From Enterobacter kobei (GTDB taxonomy: Bacteria > Pseudomonadota > Gammaproteobacteria > Enterobacterales > Enterobacteriaceae): a stretch of DNA of 64,000 nt. Under the pieces are notes generated by a model that was given only the letters and a program-made list of their open reading frames with translations, searched no databases and was not told the origin of the DNA. The stretch is from positions 3,906,001 through 3,970,000 of the forward strand of contig NZ_CP017181.1 in the NCBI RefSeq assembly GCF_001729765.1, read 5' to 3'. Each line of letters opens with the position of its first letter. Position 1 is the stretch's first letter. Shown here piece after piece: positions 30,081 through 40,119 of the stretch. A program made the translations under genes and the position numbers.

Positions 30081-30150
30081 GCCCGGTGGCGCTAACGCTT
30101 ACCGGGCCTACGTTGATCTGTAGGCCGGATAAGCGCAGCGCCATCCGGCA
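30081..30150. repeat. REP pair inside the gcv operon (gcvH-gcvP gap)
   Basis: GCCCGGTGGCGCTAACGCTTACCGGGC and GCCGGATAAGCGCAGCGCCATCCGGC hairpins, facing each other. Being inside an operon, they may cause differential mRNA stability. Confidence 0.85.
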
Positions 30151-30155
30151 AAACG

Positions 30156-30545
30156 TTATTCGTCTTCCAGTAATGCTTCGTACGCGGTCGCATCCAGCAG
30201 CGCGGCAACCTGAGATTCGTCACTGGCTTTGATCTTGAAGATCCAGCCACCTTCATAAGGCTCGCTGTTCACCAGCTCCGGCGAATCGCTCAGCGCGTCG
30301 TTCACGGCCACAATTTCACCGCTTACCGGTGCGTAGATATCGGATGCTGCTTTAACGGACTCCGCCACGGCGCAGTCATCGCCCGCGCTCACGGTTGCGC
30401 CCACTTCCGGCAGGTCAACAAACACCATGTCGCCCAGCAGCTCCTGCGCATGCTCGGTGATCCCTACGGTGTAAGTGCCGTCCGCCTCTTTGCGCAGCCA
30501 CTCGTGTTCTTTGCTGTATTTCAGTTCTGCTGGCACATTGCTCAT
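30156..30545 (-). CDS. gcvH: Glycine cleavage system H protein
   Basis: A 129-residue lipoyl carrier protein. The lipoylated Lys65 lies in [17 protein letters not shown]. It shuttles the aminomethyl intermediate between GcvP, GcvT and lipoamide dehydrogenase. Same length as E. coli GcvH. 23 nt after gcvT. Confidence 0.97.
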   Translation of the reverse strand: MSNVPAELKYSKEHEWLRKEADGTYTVGITEHAQELLGDMVFVDLPEVGATVSAGDDCAVAESVKAASDIYAPVSGEIVAVNDALSDSPELVNSEPYEGGWIFKIKASDESQVAALLDATAYEALLEDE

Positions 30546-30568
30546 TGAAGTTCTCCTGATAAAAATAG

Positions 30569-31663
30569 TTAGGCGACCGGCTTACCGGCGCGAACAAAAA
30601 TCGGTTTGGTCACGTTGACCGGCATTTCGCGGTTGCGGATTTGCACCACCGCCGTCTCGCCAATGCCTGCCGGCACGCGAGCCAGTGCAATACTGTAGCC
30701 CAGCGTCGGGGAGAAGGACCCGCTGGTGATCACGCCTTCGCGCGGATTGCCGTCGGCATCGGTAAAACGCACCGGCAGTTCTCCGCGCAGCACGCCTTTT
30801 TCCTTCATCACCAGACCAACCAGCTGTTCAGTGCCCTTCTCGCGCTGCATTTCCAGCGCTTCACGGCCAATAAACTCACGGTCAGCGGGTTCCCATGCAA
30901 TGGTCCAGCCCATGTTGGCCGCCAGCGGAGAGACGCCTTCGTCCATCTCCTGACCGTAGAGGTTCATCCCCGCTTCAAGGCGCAGCGTATCGCGCGCGCC
31001 CAGGCCAGCCGGCTTCACGCCCGCTTCCACCAGCGCACGCCAGAAATCAGCTGCTTTCTCGTTTGGCATGGCAATTTCATAGCCCGCTTCACCGGTATAG
31101 CCGGTCGTGGCAATAAACAGATCGCCCGCCTGCACGCCAAAGAAGGGCTTCATCCCTTCGGTGGCTTTACGCTGCTCGTCGCTGAACAGAGGCGCGGCTT
31201 TCGCCTGCGCGTTCGGCCCCTGCACGGCAATCAGCGACAGATCGTCACGGACGGTGATGTCGATGGCATAAGGTTCGGCGTGTTGGGTGATCCAGGAGAG
31301 GTCTTTTTCGCGGGTGGCGGAGTTTACAACGAGGCGGAAGAAGTCTTCGGTGAAGTAGTAGACGATAAGGTCATCAATCACGCCACCCGAGGCGTTCAGC
31401 ATACCGGTATAGAGCGCTTTCCCCGGTGTCTTCAGCTTCGCGACATCGTTCGCCAGCAGATAACGTAGAAACTCCCGGGTGCGGCTACCGCGCAGATCGA
31501 CAATTGTCATATGGGACACGTCGAACATACCGGCATCGGTGCGCACCGCGTGGTGCTCATCAATTTGCGAGCCGTAGTGCAGCGGCATCATCCAGCCATG
31601 GAAATCCACCATGCGGGCGCCGCATAACACGTGCTGTTCGTACAAAGGAGTCTGTTGAGCCAT
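30569..31663 (-). CDS. gcvT: Aminomethyltransferase, T protein
   Basis: A 364-residue tetrahydrofolate-dependent enzyme that releases ammonia from the H-protein intermediate and forms 5,10-methylene-THF. N-terminal [17 protein letters not shown] and the folate-site segment [12 protein letters not shown] are conserved; E. coli GcvT has the same length. It is the promoter-proximal gene of gcvTHP, preceded by a 397-nt regulatory region. Confidence 0.97.
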   Translation of the reverse strand: MAQQTPLYEQHVLCGARMVDFHGWMMPLHYGSQIDEHHAVRTDAGMFDVSHMTIVDLRGSRTREFLRYLLANDVAKLKTPGKALYTGMLNASGGVIDDLIVYYFTEDFFRLVVNSATREKDLSWITQHAEPYAIDITVRDDLSLIAVQGPNAQAKAAPLFSDEQRKATEGMKPFFGVQAGDLFIATTGYTGEAGYEIAMPNEKAADFWRALVEAGVKPAGLGARDTLRLEAGMNLYGQEMDEGVSPLAANMGWTIAWEPADREFIGREALEMQREKGTEQLVGLVMKEKGVLRGELPVRFTDADGNPREGVITSGSFSPTLGYSIALARVPAGIGETAVVQIRNREMPVNVTKPIFVRAGKPVA

Positions 31664-31722
31664 CTTGTCCTCGTTGAAAAATTCACCGTGAAACCCGGTA
31701 TCGGCCTCGTTTCCGAATGCCG

Positions 31723-31738
31723 ACGCAAACGTTCTCTT
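31723..31738. promoter_or_regulatory. PurR box of gcvTHP
   Basis: ACGCAAACGTTCTCTT agrees with the PurR consensus ACGCAAACGTTTTCGT at 14 of 16 positions. It lies 60-75 nt before the gcvT start. Repression of gcv by PurR is known in E. coli. Confidence 0.8.
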
Positions 31739-31955
31739 TTACCTGAACTTACCACCGAAACCGGCGGTTAACCATAAGGTAAAACGGGTCATCACATTAG
31801 CTTATGACCAAAAAACGCTGAAAAGCCTACAGAGTTATTCACTGGAAAAATGCGATTAACCCCGCACAAAATTAACAATGATCTAACAGGATTTAGCACA
31901 TGGTGATATTTCATGCGGAAAAACGGGCCGAATTTCCGTCACATAAAAATCATGA

Positions 31956-31972
31956 CATTAGATTATCTAATG
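31956..31972. promoter_or_regulatory. Putative GcvA site upstream of gcvTHP
   Basis: CATTAGAT-T-ATCTAATG is a perfect palindrome with 8-bp arms, containing the CTAAT core reported for GcvA on both strands. It is about 300 nt before gcvT, where the distal GcvA sites of E. coli gcv lie. The surrounding AT-rich stretch (31800-32000) is where Lrp would bind; no gene is seen in 31664-32060. Confidence 0.55.
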
Positions 31973-32060
31973 CGAAAAATGACGTGGAATTAGAATATTT
32001 CAAACGAGGGAATTTTCCCGGCACAGAGGCCGGGAAAAGAAAGTGTGACGGGGGTCTATT

Positions 32061-33263
32061 TTATTTCAGCCAGTCCGGCAGGTCGTTAAGACCCATCGCC
32101 TGACGCAGGAATTGAGGTTTGACGCCAGGGAGGGTATCGGCGAGCTTGAGCCCAATATCACGCAGCAGTTTTTTCGCCGGATTTGCCCCGGCAAACAGCT
32201 CGCGGAAGCCCTGCATGCCTGCAAGCATCATCGCCGCACTGTGCTTGCGGCTGCGCTCGTAGCGACGCAGATACACATGCTGCCCAATATCTTTACCCTC
32301 TCGCTGCAGACGACGCAGCTCTTCTACCAGCTCCGCCGCATCCATAAAGCCGAGATTAACGCCCTGCCCGGCCAGCGGATGAATGGTATGGGCCGCGTCG
32401 CCCACCAGCGCCAGACGGTGCGCGGCAAACTGACGCGCATAGCGTCCGGTTAAGGGGAAGACCTGACGCTCGCTCTCAAGAGTACAAAGCCCCAGACGGT
32501 TATCAAACGCCACGCACAGTGCCTGGTTAAAGGCCTCTGGCGTCGCCTCATGCATCTGCTGCGCTTTTTCCGGCACCAGAGACCAGACAATTGAGCAGAG
32601 ATGAGGATCGCTTAACGGCAGGAATGCCAGAATGCCGTCGTTGTGGAAAATCTGGCGCGCCACGCCGCCGTGAGGCTCTTGGGTACGGATCGTCGCCACC
32701 ATGGCATGATGGCGGTAATCCCAGTAGGTCAGCGGAATATCCGCTTTATTGCGCAGCCAGGAGTTAGCGCCATCAGCACCGACCACCAGACGCGCGGTGA
32801 GCATATCGCCACTTTGCAGGGTGATAAACGCCTCGTTTTCGCCCCACGCAACCTGCTGGATTTGCGCAGGCGCAACCAGCGTTACGTCGCTGCACTGCTG
32901 AGCTTTCTGCCACAGCGCGTGGTGGATCACCGCATTCTCAATGATGTGACCCAGATGGCTATAGCCCATGCTTTCATCATCAAAAGCAATATGACCAAAG
33001 CTGTCTTTGTCCCATACCTCCATGCCGTGATAGCAGCTCGCACGCTGGGCTACGATATCTGACCAGACGCCAAGGCGCGTCAGCAGCTTTTCGCTGGCCG
33101 CATTTATTGCCGACACGCGGAGTTCCGGCGGGGCATCAGGTGCGACGGGCTGAGGCTGCTTTTGCTCCAGCACGGCCACACGCAGGCCGCTGCCTTGTAA
33201 TCCGCAGGCCAGGGCCAGTCCAACCATTCCGCCGCCAACGATGGCAACATCAACATTTTGCAC
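32061..33263 (-). CDS. ubiI: 2-octaprenylphenol hydroxylase UbiI (VisC)
   Basis: A 400-residue flavin monooxygenase of the UbiH/Coq6 family, hydroxylating C5 of the ubiquinone ring. It has the FAD motif VGGGMVGLALACGLQ at the N-terminus, the middle DG motif (VGADGANSWLR) and the GDAAHTIHPLAGQGVNLG motif near 285-302. It follows ubiH by 12 nt within the ygfB-pepP-ubiH-ubiI run. Confidence 0.95.
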   Translation of the reverse strand: MQNVDVAIVGGGMVGLALACGLQGSGLRVAVLEQKQPQPVAPDAPPELRVSAINAASEKLLTRLGVWSDIVAQRASCYHGMEVWDKDSFGHIAFDDESMGYSHLGHIIENAVIHHALWQKAQQCSDVTLVAPAQIQQVAWGENEAFITLQSGDMLTARLVVGADGANSWLRNKADIPLTYWDYRHHAMVATIRTQEPHGGVARQIFHNDGILAFLPLSDPHLCSIVWSLVPEKAQQMHEATPEAFNQALCVAFDNRLGLCTLESERQVFPLTGRYARQFAAHRLALVGDAAHTIHPLAGQGVNLGFMDAAELVEELRRLQREGKDIGQHVYLRRYERSRKHSAAMMLAGMQGFRELFAGANPAKKLLRDIGLKLADTLPGVKPQFLRQAMGLNDLPDWLK

Positions 33264-33275
33264 AGTGATAACTCC

Positions 33276-34454
33276 TTAACGCGCGACCCAACCCAGGGTC
33301 CGCTGCGCCAGCACGTCGCGTGCCGGAATGAACAGTTCCATCGCCATCAGCCCGAGGTTGCGACCGGCAACCAGCGGCGCCCAGCGATTGGCAAAGAGAT
33401 GGACTAAACCATCGGTAACGCCGATTGTCGCCTCTTTATCGGCCTGACGTCGCTTCTGGTAATGGCTGAGTACCGGGTATGCGCCGCAATCTTTCTGTTC
33501 GCTCCACGCTTGCGAAAGCGCTTCGGCCAGGCTCATCACATCCCGCAGACCCAGATTAAAACCCTGACCCGCGATGGGGTGAAGCGTTTGCGCGGCGTTG
33601 CCGACCAGCGCCACGCGGTGCGAAACAGACTGTGATGCGGTAGTTAACGACAGCGGGTATACCGCACGTTTTCCCGCATGGGTAATGCGACCCAGCCGCC
33701 AACCAAACGCTTTCTGCAGTTCACTGCAAAAACGTTCGTCGGACCAGGCCTTAACGTCTTCCGCCTTTTCCTGCGGATGGCACCAGACCAGCGAGCAACG
33801 ACCATCCGACATCGGCAGCATCGCCAGCGGACCGTGCTGCGTGAAACGCTCAAACGCCCGGCCGTTGTGTTCTGCGGCAGTAGAGACGTTCGCAATGACC
33901 GCAACCTGCCCGTAAGGCTGCTGCTGCCACTCAACGCCGCACTGGGTTGCGAGCGCCGAGCGCGACCCGTCCGCCGCCACAAGAAGCTGGCCGTCGAGAA
34001 CGGTGCCATTATCCAGCGTCACGCTGACCGTTTCTTCACTGCGGGTAAAGCTCGCAACGCGTGACGGACAATGCAGGATCACGCCTGGCGCGTCCTGCAA
34101 CAGACGAAACAGGCGCAGGCCAACATCATGGAGTTCAACGACCTGACCCAGGGCGTCAATACGATAATCATGGGCATCCAGCGTCACAAACCCGGCATGG
34201 CCGCGATCGCTCACATGCACGGTATGAATGGCGGTGGCGCAGTCGGCAATCGCCTGCCAGATGCCAATTCGGGAAAGCTGTTGGCAGGTTCCCTGCGCCA
34301 GGGCAATGGCGCGAGAATCAAAGCCGGGGTGATTCTTCGTTTGTGGTGCAACCGCCTCAACGAGATGCACCGGAAGCTGCCCCTTCGTCAAATGCGAGAT
34401 CGCCAGTGCCAGGGTGGCGCCGGTCATGCCGCCGCCAACGATAATCACGCTCAT
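33276..34454 (-). CDS. ubiH: 2-octaprenyl-6-methoxyphenol hydroxylase UbiH
   Basis: A 392-residue FAD monooxygenase that hydroxylates C1 of the ubiquinone precursor. Motifs are VGGGMTGATLALAIS, AADGSRSALA and GNAAQTLHPIAGQGFNLGLRD. Same length as E. coli UbiH. Its start overlaps the end of pepP by 4 nt (ATGA). Confidence 0.95.
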   Translation of the reverse strand: MSVIIVGGGMTGATLALAISHLTKGQLPVHLVEAVAPQTKNHPGFDSRAIALAQGTCQQLSRIGIWQAIADCATAIHTVHVSDRGHAGFVTLDAHDYRIDALGQVVELHDVGLRLFRLLQDAPGVILHCPSRVASFTRSEETVSVTLDNGTVLDGQLLVAADGSRSALATQCGVEWQQQPYGQVAVIANVSTAAEHNGRAFERFTQHGPLAMLPMSDGRCSLVWCHPQEKAEDVKAWSDERFCSELQKAFGWRLGRITHAGKRAVYPLSLTTASQSVSHRVALVGNAAQTLHPIAGQGFNLGLRDVMSLAEALSQAWSEQKDCGAYPVLSHYQKRRQADKEATIGVTDGLVHLFANRWAPLVAGRNLGLMAMELFIPARDVLAQRTLGWVAR

Positions 34455-35770
34455 ACGCGTGCCGCTGCCATCAGCGCCTCGATATCGTCTGCGTGTTTCA
34501 CCACGCTCGCGGTCAGGTTTTCGTTACCGGTTTCGGTGATGACGATGTCATCTTCAATACGAATGCCAATTCCGCGGTACGCTTCGGGCACATCGGCATC
34601 CGGCGCGATATACAGCCCCGGCTCGACGGTCAGCACCATGCCCGGTTCCAGCACGCGTGAACGGTCGGTACCGTACGCCCCCACATCATGCACATCCAGC
34701 CCCAGCCAGTGGCTCAGGCCGTGCATAAAGTACGGACGATGCGCATTTTCGGCGATCAGGGTGTCCACGTCGCCTTTCAGGATGCCAAGCTTCACCAGTC
34801 CGGTAATCATGATGCGCACAACTTCGCCGGTCACCTCCTGAATGGACGTGCCCGGGCGATACAGCGTGAGCGCCGTTTCAAGTGATTCGAGAACGATGTC
34901 ATAAATTGCTCGTTGCGCGGGCGAGAACTTACCGTTCACCGGGAAAGTACGGGTGATGTCACCCGCGTAGCCCTGATATTCGCAACCGGCGTCAATCAGC
35001 ACCAGATCGCCATCGCGCAGCGCACTTTCGTTTTCGGTGTAATGCAGAATGCAGCCGTTCTCCCCGCCGCCGACAATGGTGTTGTATGACGGGAAGCGCG
35101 CGCCGTGACGGTTAAATTCGTGGTGAATTTCGCCTTCCAGCTGGTATTCGAACAGACCAGGACGGCATTTTTCCATGGCGCGGGTGTGTGCCAGGGCGCT
35201 GATTTCGCCAGCGCGGCGCATCACGTTCAGCTCTTCTTCAGATTTGAACAGGCGCATCTCATGCACCACCGGACGCCAGTCCGTCAGCGTGGCCGGCGCG
35301 GACAGATTCTGACGCGAGCCTTTGCGCAGCTTATCCAGAGCGGTGAAAACAATCTCATCGGCGTACGCATATTCGCCCTGTGCGTGATAAAGCACGTCGA
35401 GGCCGTTGAGCAACTGATAGAGCTGCTGATTGATTTCGCTAAACGCCAGCGCGCGGTCGACGCCCAGCTTCTCCGGTGCGGCCTCTTGCCCTAAGCGGCG
35501 GCCAAACCAGATTTCAGCGGTTAAATCGCGTACGCGGTTAAAAATCACGCTGTGGTTGTGGGTGTCATTACTCTTAATCAGCACCAGGACCGCTTCCGGC
35601 TCGTTAAAGCCGGTGAAGTACCAGAAATCGCTATTCTGGCGATAGGGGTATTCGCTGTCGGCACTGCGCGTCACTTCCGGCGCGGCAAAAATCAGCGCCG
35701 CACTGCCGGGCTGCATTTTTGCCAGCAGCGCCTGACGACGGCGCAAATACTCTTGTTGCGAGATAACCAT
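34451..35770 (-). CDS. pepP: Xaa-Pro aminopeptidase P
   Basis: A 439-residue M24B metallopeptidase cleaving N-terminal residues before proline. The two-Mn ligands lie in LIDAGCEYQGYAGDITRTF, HGLSHWLGLDVHD, EPGLYI and GIRIEDDIVIT. I took the ATG at 35770 (MVISQQEYLRRRQ) with GGAGGGTGTC before it; the longer open frame upstream is a shadow of ygfB. It is translationally coupled to ubiH. Confidence 0.95.
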   Translation of the reverse strand: MVISQQEYLRRRQALLAKMQPGSAALIFAAPEVTRSADSEYPYRQNSDFWYFTGFNEPEAVLVLIKSNDTHNHSVIFNRVRDLTAEIWFGRRLGQEAAPEKLGVDRALAFSEINQQLYQLLNGLDVLYHAQGEYAYADEIVFTALDKLRKGSRQNLSAPATLTDWRPVVHEMRLFKSEEELNVMRRAGEISALAHTRAMEKCRPGLFEYQLEGEIHHEFNRHGARFPSYNTIVGGGENGCILHYTENESALRDGDLVLIDAGCEYQGYAGDITRTFPVNGKFSPAQRAIYDIVLESLETALTLYRPGTSIQEVTGEVVRIMITGLVKLGILKGDVDTLIAENAHRPYFMHGLSHWLGLDVHDVGAYGTDRSRVLEPGMVLTVEPGLYIAPDADVPEAYRGIGIRIEDDIVITETGNENLTASVVKHADDIEALMAAARV

Positions 35771-35795
35771 GACACCCTCCTGTGCGTTATTTTTC

Positions 35796-36374
35796 TCAAT
35801 GTAAGGTTGGCTTACGAACTTCCGGCGCGGTCGGCTGTGAGCGCGTAAAGTTGTCGTGGCACAGCAGCGCCGCCACGCGCACGTACTCAATAATCTCTTC
35901 GAGGGACATTTCCAGCTCTTCCTGGTCTTCCTCTTCATCGTAGCCGAGCTGGGCGATGTTACGCAGATCGTCGATCGCTTCACCCGCTTCGCCGGTCACT
36001 TTATCAAGCTTAGGCTGGGTTACGCCCAGGCCAAGCAGATAGTAGTTTACCCAACCCGCGAGCGCATCGGCACGATCGAAGACGCTGACGTCATCACCTT
36101 CAGGCAGATAAAGCTGAAAAAGGAAGCCATCGTCTTCCAGCGAATCACTGGTTGCCGCATGCATTTTACGCAGCGATTCTGCCAGCTCGTGGCCAAACGC
36201 CAGCCCTTCGTTCGTGAGGTCGTGGATCAGCGGCTGCCATGAGCTGTCGCTGTTTCCGCCGCACAGTATGCCGCTGATCAGACCGTGCATTTCGGCAGGG
36301 GTAAGTCCGACTCCCTGCTGGTTCAGTAACTGGTTTAAATCCTTGTAACCAGGCATTTCGTTCTGTATAGACAT
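35796..36374 (-). CDS. ygfB: YgfB, UPF0149 family protein
   Basis: A 192-residue acidic cytoplasmic protein matching E. coli YgfB, including the [22 protein letters not shown] segment. Role in E. coli is unknown; the Pseudomonas homologue influences ampDh3 expression and beta-lactam resistance. The start [10 protein letters not shown] is the conserved one; an ATG two codons earlier is in frame. It heads the ygfB-pepP-ubiH-ubiI operon, divergent from zapA. Confidence 0.92.
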   Translation of the reverse strand: MSIQNEMPGYKDLNQLLNQQGVGLTPAEMHGLISGILCGGNSDSSWQPLIHDLTNEGLAFGHELAESLRKMHAATSDSLEDDGFLFQLYLPEGDDVSVFDRADALAGWVNYYLLGLGVTQPKLDKVTGEAGEAIDDLRNIAQLGYDEEEDQEELEMSLEEIIEYVRVAALLCHDNFTRSQPTAPEVRKPTLH

Positions 36375-36475
36375 ACGCATTCGTCATCAAAGGGAGGATA
36401 TTCATGATATGCTACCACTTTGGACCCTGGTGATACCAGAAAAGGGCTTGTATCTTCACATCAGGGTAGCTATAG

Positions 36476-36871
<396 letters not shown>

Positions 36872-36912
36872 CACTTCTCAGTTGACTATGGTAGAGTAAC
36901 TGTGAAGACAAA

Positions 36913-37096
36913 ATTTCTCTGAGATGTTCGCAAGCGGGCCAGTCCCCTGAGCCGATATTTCATACCACAAGAATGTGGCGCTCCATGGTTGGTGAGCATG
37001 CTCGGTCCGTCCGAGAAGCCTTAAAACTATGACGACACATTCACCTTGAACCAAGGGTTCAAGGGTTACAGCCTGCGGCGGCATCTCGGAGATTCC
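36913..37096 (+). ncRNA. ssrS: 6S RNA
   Basis: A 184-nt RNA running from ATTTCTCTGAGATG to CTCGGAGATTCC, the length of E. coli 6S RNA and nearly identical to it from memory. The complementary ends (TCTCTGAGATG / CATCTCGGAGA) form the closing stem, and the central open-promoter-mimic bubble regions are conserved. It binds sigma-70 RNA polymerase in stationary phase. It lies between zapA and ygfA as in E. coli, with which it is co-transcribed. Confidence 0.97.
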
Positions 37097-37120
37097 CTCT
37101 TTCTTCTTCTACCTACTACC

Positions 37121-37717
37121 ATGACTCAATTCCCTGAAGTTTCTGCCTCACGCCAGGATATCCGTCAACTTATTCGCCAGCGTCGTCGTGCACTTACGGC
37201 TGAACAACAGTCGCATTTTGCCCAGCAGGCCGCCGCCCGCATGATGGCGTGGCCCCCGGTGGTTATGGCTAACACGGTCGCTCTGTTCCTGTCGTTTGAT
37301 GGCGAGCTCGATACCCAACCACTTATCGACCAGCTCTGGCGCGCCGGGAAGAAGGTTTATCTGCCGGTGCTGCATCCTTTTAGCAAAGGCAATCTTCTGT
37401 TTCTGCACTACCATCCGCACAGCGAGCTGGTGGTGAATCGTCTGAAAATTACCGAGCCCAAACTCGACGTGCGCGACGTGCTCCCGCTGTCACAGCTGGA
37501 CGTGCTGATTACGCCGCTGGTGGCGTTTGATGAACAGGGTCAGCGCCTGGGCATGGGCGGCGGTTTTTATGACAGAACGCTGCAAAACTGGCAGCAGTAC
37601 GGATTACAGCCGGTGGGGTATGCGCATGATTGCCAGGCTGTAGAAGCGTTGCCCGTCGAGAAATGGGATGTGCCGTTGCCAGCGGTGGTGACGCCATCGA
37701 CGTTGTGGGAGTGGTGA
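37121..37717 (+). CDS. ygfA: 5-formyltetrahydrofolate cyclo-ligase
   Basis: A 198-residue ATP-dependent enzyme turning 5-formyl-THF into 5,10-methenyl-THF. Family motifs are RQRRRALT near the N-terminus, LDVLITPLVAFDEQGQRLGMGGGFYDRTL for the nucleotide and folate sites. I took the ATG at 37121; a shorter form may begin further in, as the E. coli entry does. It lies 24 nt after ssrS and belongs to the ssrS-ygfA unit linked to persistence. Confidence 0.92.
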   Translation: MTQFPEVSASRQDIRQLIRQRRRALTAEQQSHFAQQAAARMMAWPPVVMANTVALFLSFDGELDTQPLIDQLWRAGKKVYLPVLHPFSKGNLLFLHYHPHSELVVNRLKITEPKLDVRDVLPLSQLDVLITPLVAFDEQGQRLGMGGGFYDRTLQNWQQYGLQPVGYAHDCQAVEALPVEKWDVPLPAVVTPSTLWEW

Positions 37718-37731
37718 AACAGGCGTGCAGC

Positions 37732-37809
37732 CTGATGCCCTCACCCCAGCCCTCTCCCACAGGGAGAGGGTGAAAACATAAAAAACGGTAACGATAGTTA
37801 CCGTTTTGC
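37732..37809. repeat. Composite repeat with terminator, copy A (ygfA/serA)
   Basis: A 78-bp unit: CCCTCACCCCAGCCCTCTCCC with its inverted partner GGGAGAGGGTG, then a terminator hairpin AAAACGGTAAC-GATA-GTTACCGTTTT. It ends both ygfA and serA, which converge. A nearly identical copy lies inverted at 47351-47430. Confidence 0.9.
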
Positions 37810-37832
37810 ATTTACCTCGCCACCCGACACCA

Positions 37833-39065
37833 TCAGTAAAGCAGACGCGCGCGAATCGTCCCCGGAATAGCTTTCATGCTCTGCAGCGCTTTCTCGGCAA
37901 CATCTTCATCCGCTTCGATATCAATTACCACGTAACCCATCTGCGAGTTAGTTTGCAGGTACTGGGCGGCAATGTTGACGCTCTGCTCGGCAAAGATTTG
38001 GTTGATAGCCGTCAGCACGCCAGGACGGTTTTCGTGGATGTGCAGCAGACGGCGACCACCGTGCAGCGGCAGAGACACTTCCGGGAAGTTCACCGCAGAG
38101 AGCGTGGAACCGTTGTCGGAGTATTTGCTCAGCTTACCCGCCACTTCAAGGCCGATATTCTCCTGCGCTTCCTGAGTAGACCCGCCGATGTGTGGCGTCA
38201 GGATCACGTTGTCGAATTCGCAGAGCGGAGAGTTAAACGGATCGCTGTTGGTGGCTGGCTCCGTCGGGAACACGTCAATGGCCGCCCCCGCCAGATGCTT
38301 ACGCTTCAGAGCATCGCACAGCGCAGGGATGTCGACCACCGTACCGCGCGCGGCGTTGATCAGCAGTGAGCCTGGTTTCATCAGCGCCAGCTCTTCTGCA
38401 CCCATCATGTTTTTGGTGGACGCATTTTCCGGCACATGCAGGCTTACCACGTCGCTCATGTTCAGCAGGTCAGAGAGATGCTGCACCTGCGTCGCATTCC
38501 CTAGCGGCAGCTTGCTTTCGATATCGTAAAAGTAGACGTGCATCCCCAGAGATTCCGCCAGAATCCCCAGCTGAGTACCGATGTGGCCATAGCCGATGAT
38601 ACCCAGTTTTTTACCGCGCGCTTCGTATGAGCCCGCAGCCAGTTTGTTCCACACGCCGCGGTGCGCTTTGGCGTTAGCCTCCGGAATACCGCGCAGCAGC
38701 AGCAGTAATTCGCCAATCACCAGCTCCGCCACGGAACGGGTGTTGGAGAACGGGGCGTTAAATACCGGGATACCGCGTTTGGCGGCAGCATTCAGATCAA
38801 CCTGGTTGGTACCGATGCAGAAACAGCCAATCGCAACCAGCTTCTCCGCCGCAGCAATAACGTCTTCCGTCAGTTGAGTACGGGATCGCAGGCCAATGAA
38901 ATGGGCATCACGGATGGACGCTTTCAGCTCTTCGGTATCGAGCGCGCCCTTGTGAAATTCGATGTTGGTGTAACCCGCCGCACGAAGGCTATCAAGCGCT
39001 TTCTGATGCACGCCCTCGACCAGCAGGAATTTAATCTTGTCTTTCTCCAGTGATACCTTTGCCAT
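37833..39065 (-). CDS. serA: D-3-phosphoglycerate dehydrogenase
   Basis: A 410-residue enzyme opening the serine pathway, the same length as E. coli SerA. NAD-binding GYGHIGTQLG (about 159-168), catalytic Arg/Glu/His segments (INAARGTVVD, FPTEP, LTPHIGGST) and a C-terminal ACT domain (about 338-410, IHENRPGVLTAI) that binds serine for feedback inhibition. In E. coli, serA is activated by Lrp. Confidence 0.97.
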   Translation of the reverse strand: MAKVSLEKDKIKFLLVEGVHQKALDSLRAAGYTNIEFHKGALDTEELKASIRDAHFIGLRSRTQLTEDVIAAAEKLVAIGCFCIGTNQVDLNAAAKRGIPVFNAPFSNTRSVAELVIGELLLLLRGIPEANAKAHRGVWNKLAAGSYEARGKKLGIIGYGHIGTQLGILAESLGMHVYFYDIESKLPLGNATQVQHLSDLLNMSDVVSLHVPENASTKNMMGAEELALMKPGSLLINAARGTVVDIPALCDALKRKHLAGAAIDVFPTEPATNSDPFNSPLCEFDNVILTPHIGGSTQEAQENIGLEVAGKLSKYSDNGSTLSAVNFPEVSLPLHGGRRLLHIHENRPGVLTAINQIFAEQSVNIAAQYLQTNSQMGYVVIDIEADEDVAEKALQSMKAIPGTIRARLLY

Positions 39066-39307
39066 TTCCCCGACCCTGTTTTTTATCTGAACTGATGTTG
39101 TGCTGGATTGAAATCCGCTGTAGCCAACATATCAAAAAAAACTATTGCAGCAATATGAACGTTTGCGTCGGCACTCTGAAGAAAAGTCATACAGGGCAAA
39201 ATGACAGAGCAAAATGCTAAGGAAATTTACAAACGTGGCAGGATCGGCAAAAGAGGTGGAAAAACGTGACACAAGTCACCGAATTTAGCTTTTAAAAAAT
39301 TTTTTAG

Positions 39308-39327
39308 CGGGGGGAGCGCTCCCCCCG
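39308..39327. terminator. rpiA terminator
   Basis: CGGGGGGAGC / GCTCCCCCCG perfect stem, followed on the minus strand by CTAAAAAATTTTTTA. It lies just after the rpiA stop and inside the serA upstream gap (39066-39332). Confidence 0.85.
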
Positions 39328-39332
39328 TCAGA

Positions 39333-39992
39333 TCATTTTACGATGGTTTTCACACCGTCAGCGGTGCCGATCAGCGCCACATCCGCGCCACGGTTGGCGA
39401 ACAGCCCTACGGTGACAACGCCTGGAATAGCGTTAATCGCATTTTCCAGGGCAATCGCGTCGAGAATTTCCAGGCCGTGCACGTCGAGGATCACGTTACC
39501 GTTATCAGTGACCACACCCTGACGGTATTCCGGACGACCACCCAGCTTCACCAGCTGACGGGCAACCGCACTACGCGCCATCGGGATCACTTCGACCGGC
39601 AGCGGGAAATTACCCAGAATATCGACCTGCTTGGAGGCGTCAGCGATGCAGATAAATTTGTCTGCAACGGAAGCGATGATCTTTTCACGGGTCAGCGCTG
39701 CGCCACCGCCTTTGATCATCTGCATGTGGCCGTTGATTTCGTCTGCGCCATCAACGTAAATCCCAAGACGATCCACTTCGTTGAGATCGAAAACGGTAAT
39801 GCCGAGGCTTTTCAGCTTTTCCGTGGACGCATCAGAGCTCGAAACCGCGCCCTCGATCTGCCCCTTCATCGTGCCCAGCGCATCGATAAAGTGTGCCGCC
39901 GTTGACCCCGTACCAACACCGACAATGGTACCTGGCTGTACGTACTGGAGAGCGGCCCATCCTACTGCTTTTTTCAGTTCATCCTGCGTCAT
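39333..39992 (-). CDS. rpiA: Ribose-5-phosphate isomerase A
   Basis: A 219-residue enzyme interconverting ribose 5-phosphate and ribulose 5-phosphate, same length as E. coli RpiA. The phosphate-binding GVGTGSTA, the catalytic segment VDGADEI and [11 protein letters not shown] are present. Divergent from argP. Confidence 0.97.
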   Translation of the reverse strand: MTQDELKKAVGWAALQYVQPGTIVGVGTGSTAAHFIDALGTMKGQIEGAVSSSDASTEKLKSLGITVFDLNEVDRLGIYVDGADEINGHMQMIKGGGAALTREKIIASVADKFICIADASKQVDILGNFPLPVEVIPMARSAVARQLVKLGGRPEYRQGVVTDNGNVILDVHGLEILDAIALENAINAIPGVVTVGLFANRGADVALIGTADGVKTIVK

Positions 39993-40119
39993 GATCGTTT
40001 TGCCTGTGGTGTGAAAACTCAGGGCGCATTATAGAACACGTCGAATGGATTTCGTCTGCCACAAAGGGAAAATTGTGTCATAGTGCAGATTAAGCAAAAT
40101 TTAGGAGCCAGCCAGAGCA

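Noticed and set aside
37718..37832. A Sib-type small RNA between ygfA and serA as in K-12
   Set aside because: The gap is only about 115 nt and is filled by the composite repeat and terminator.
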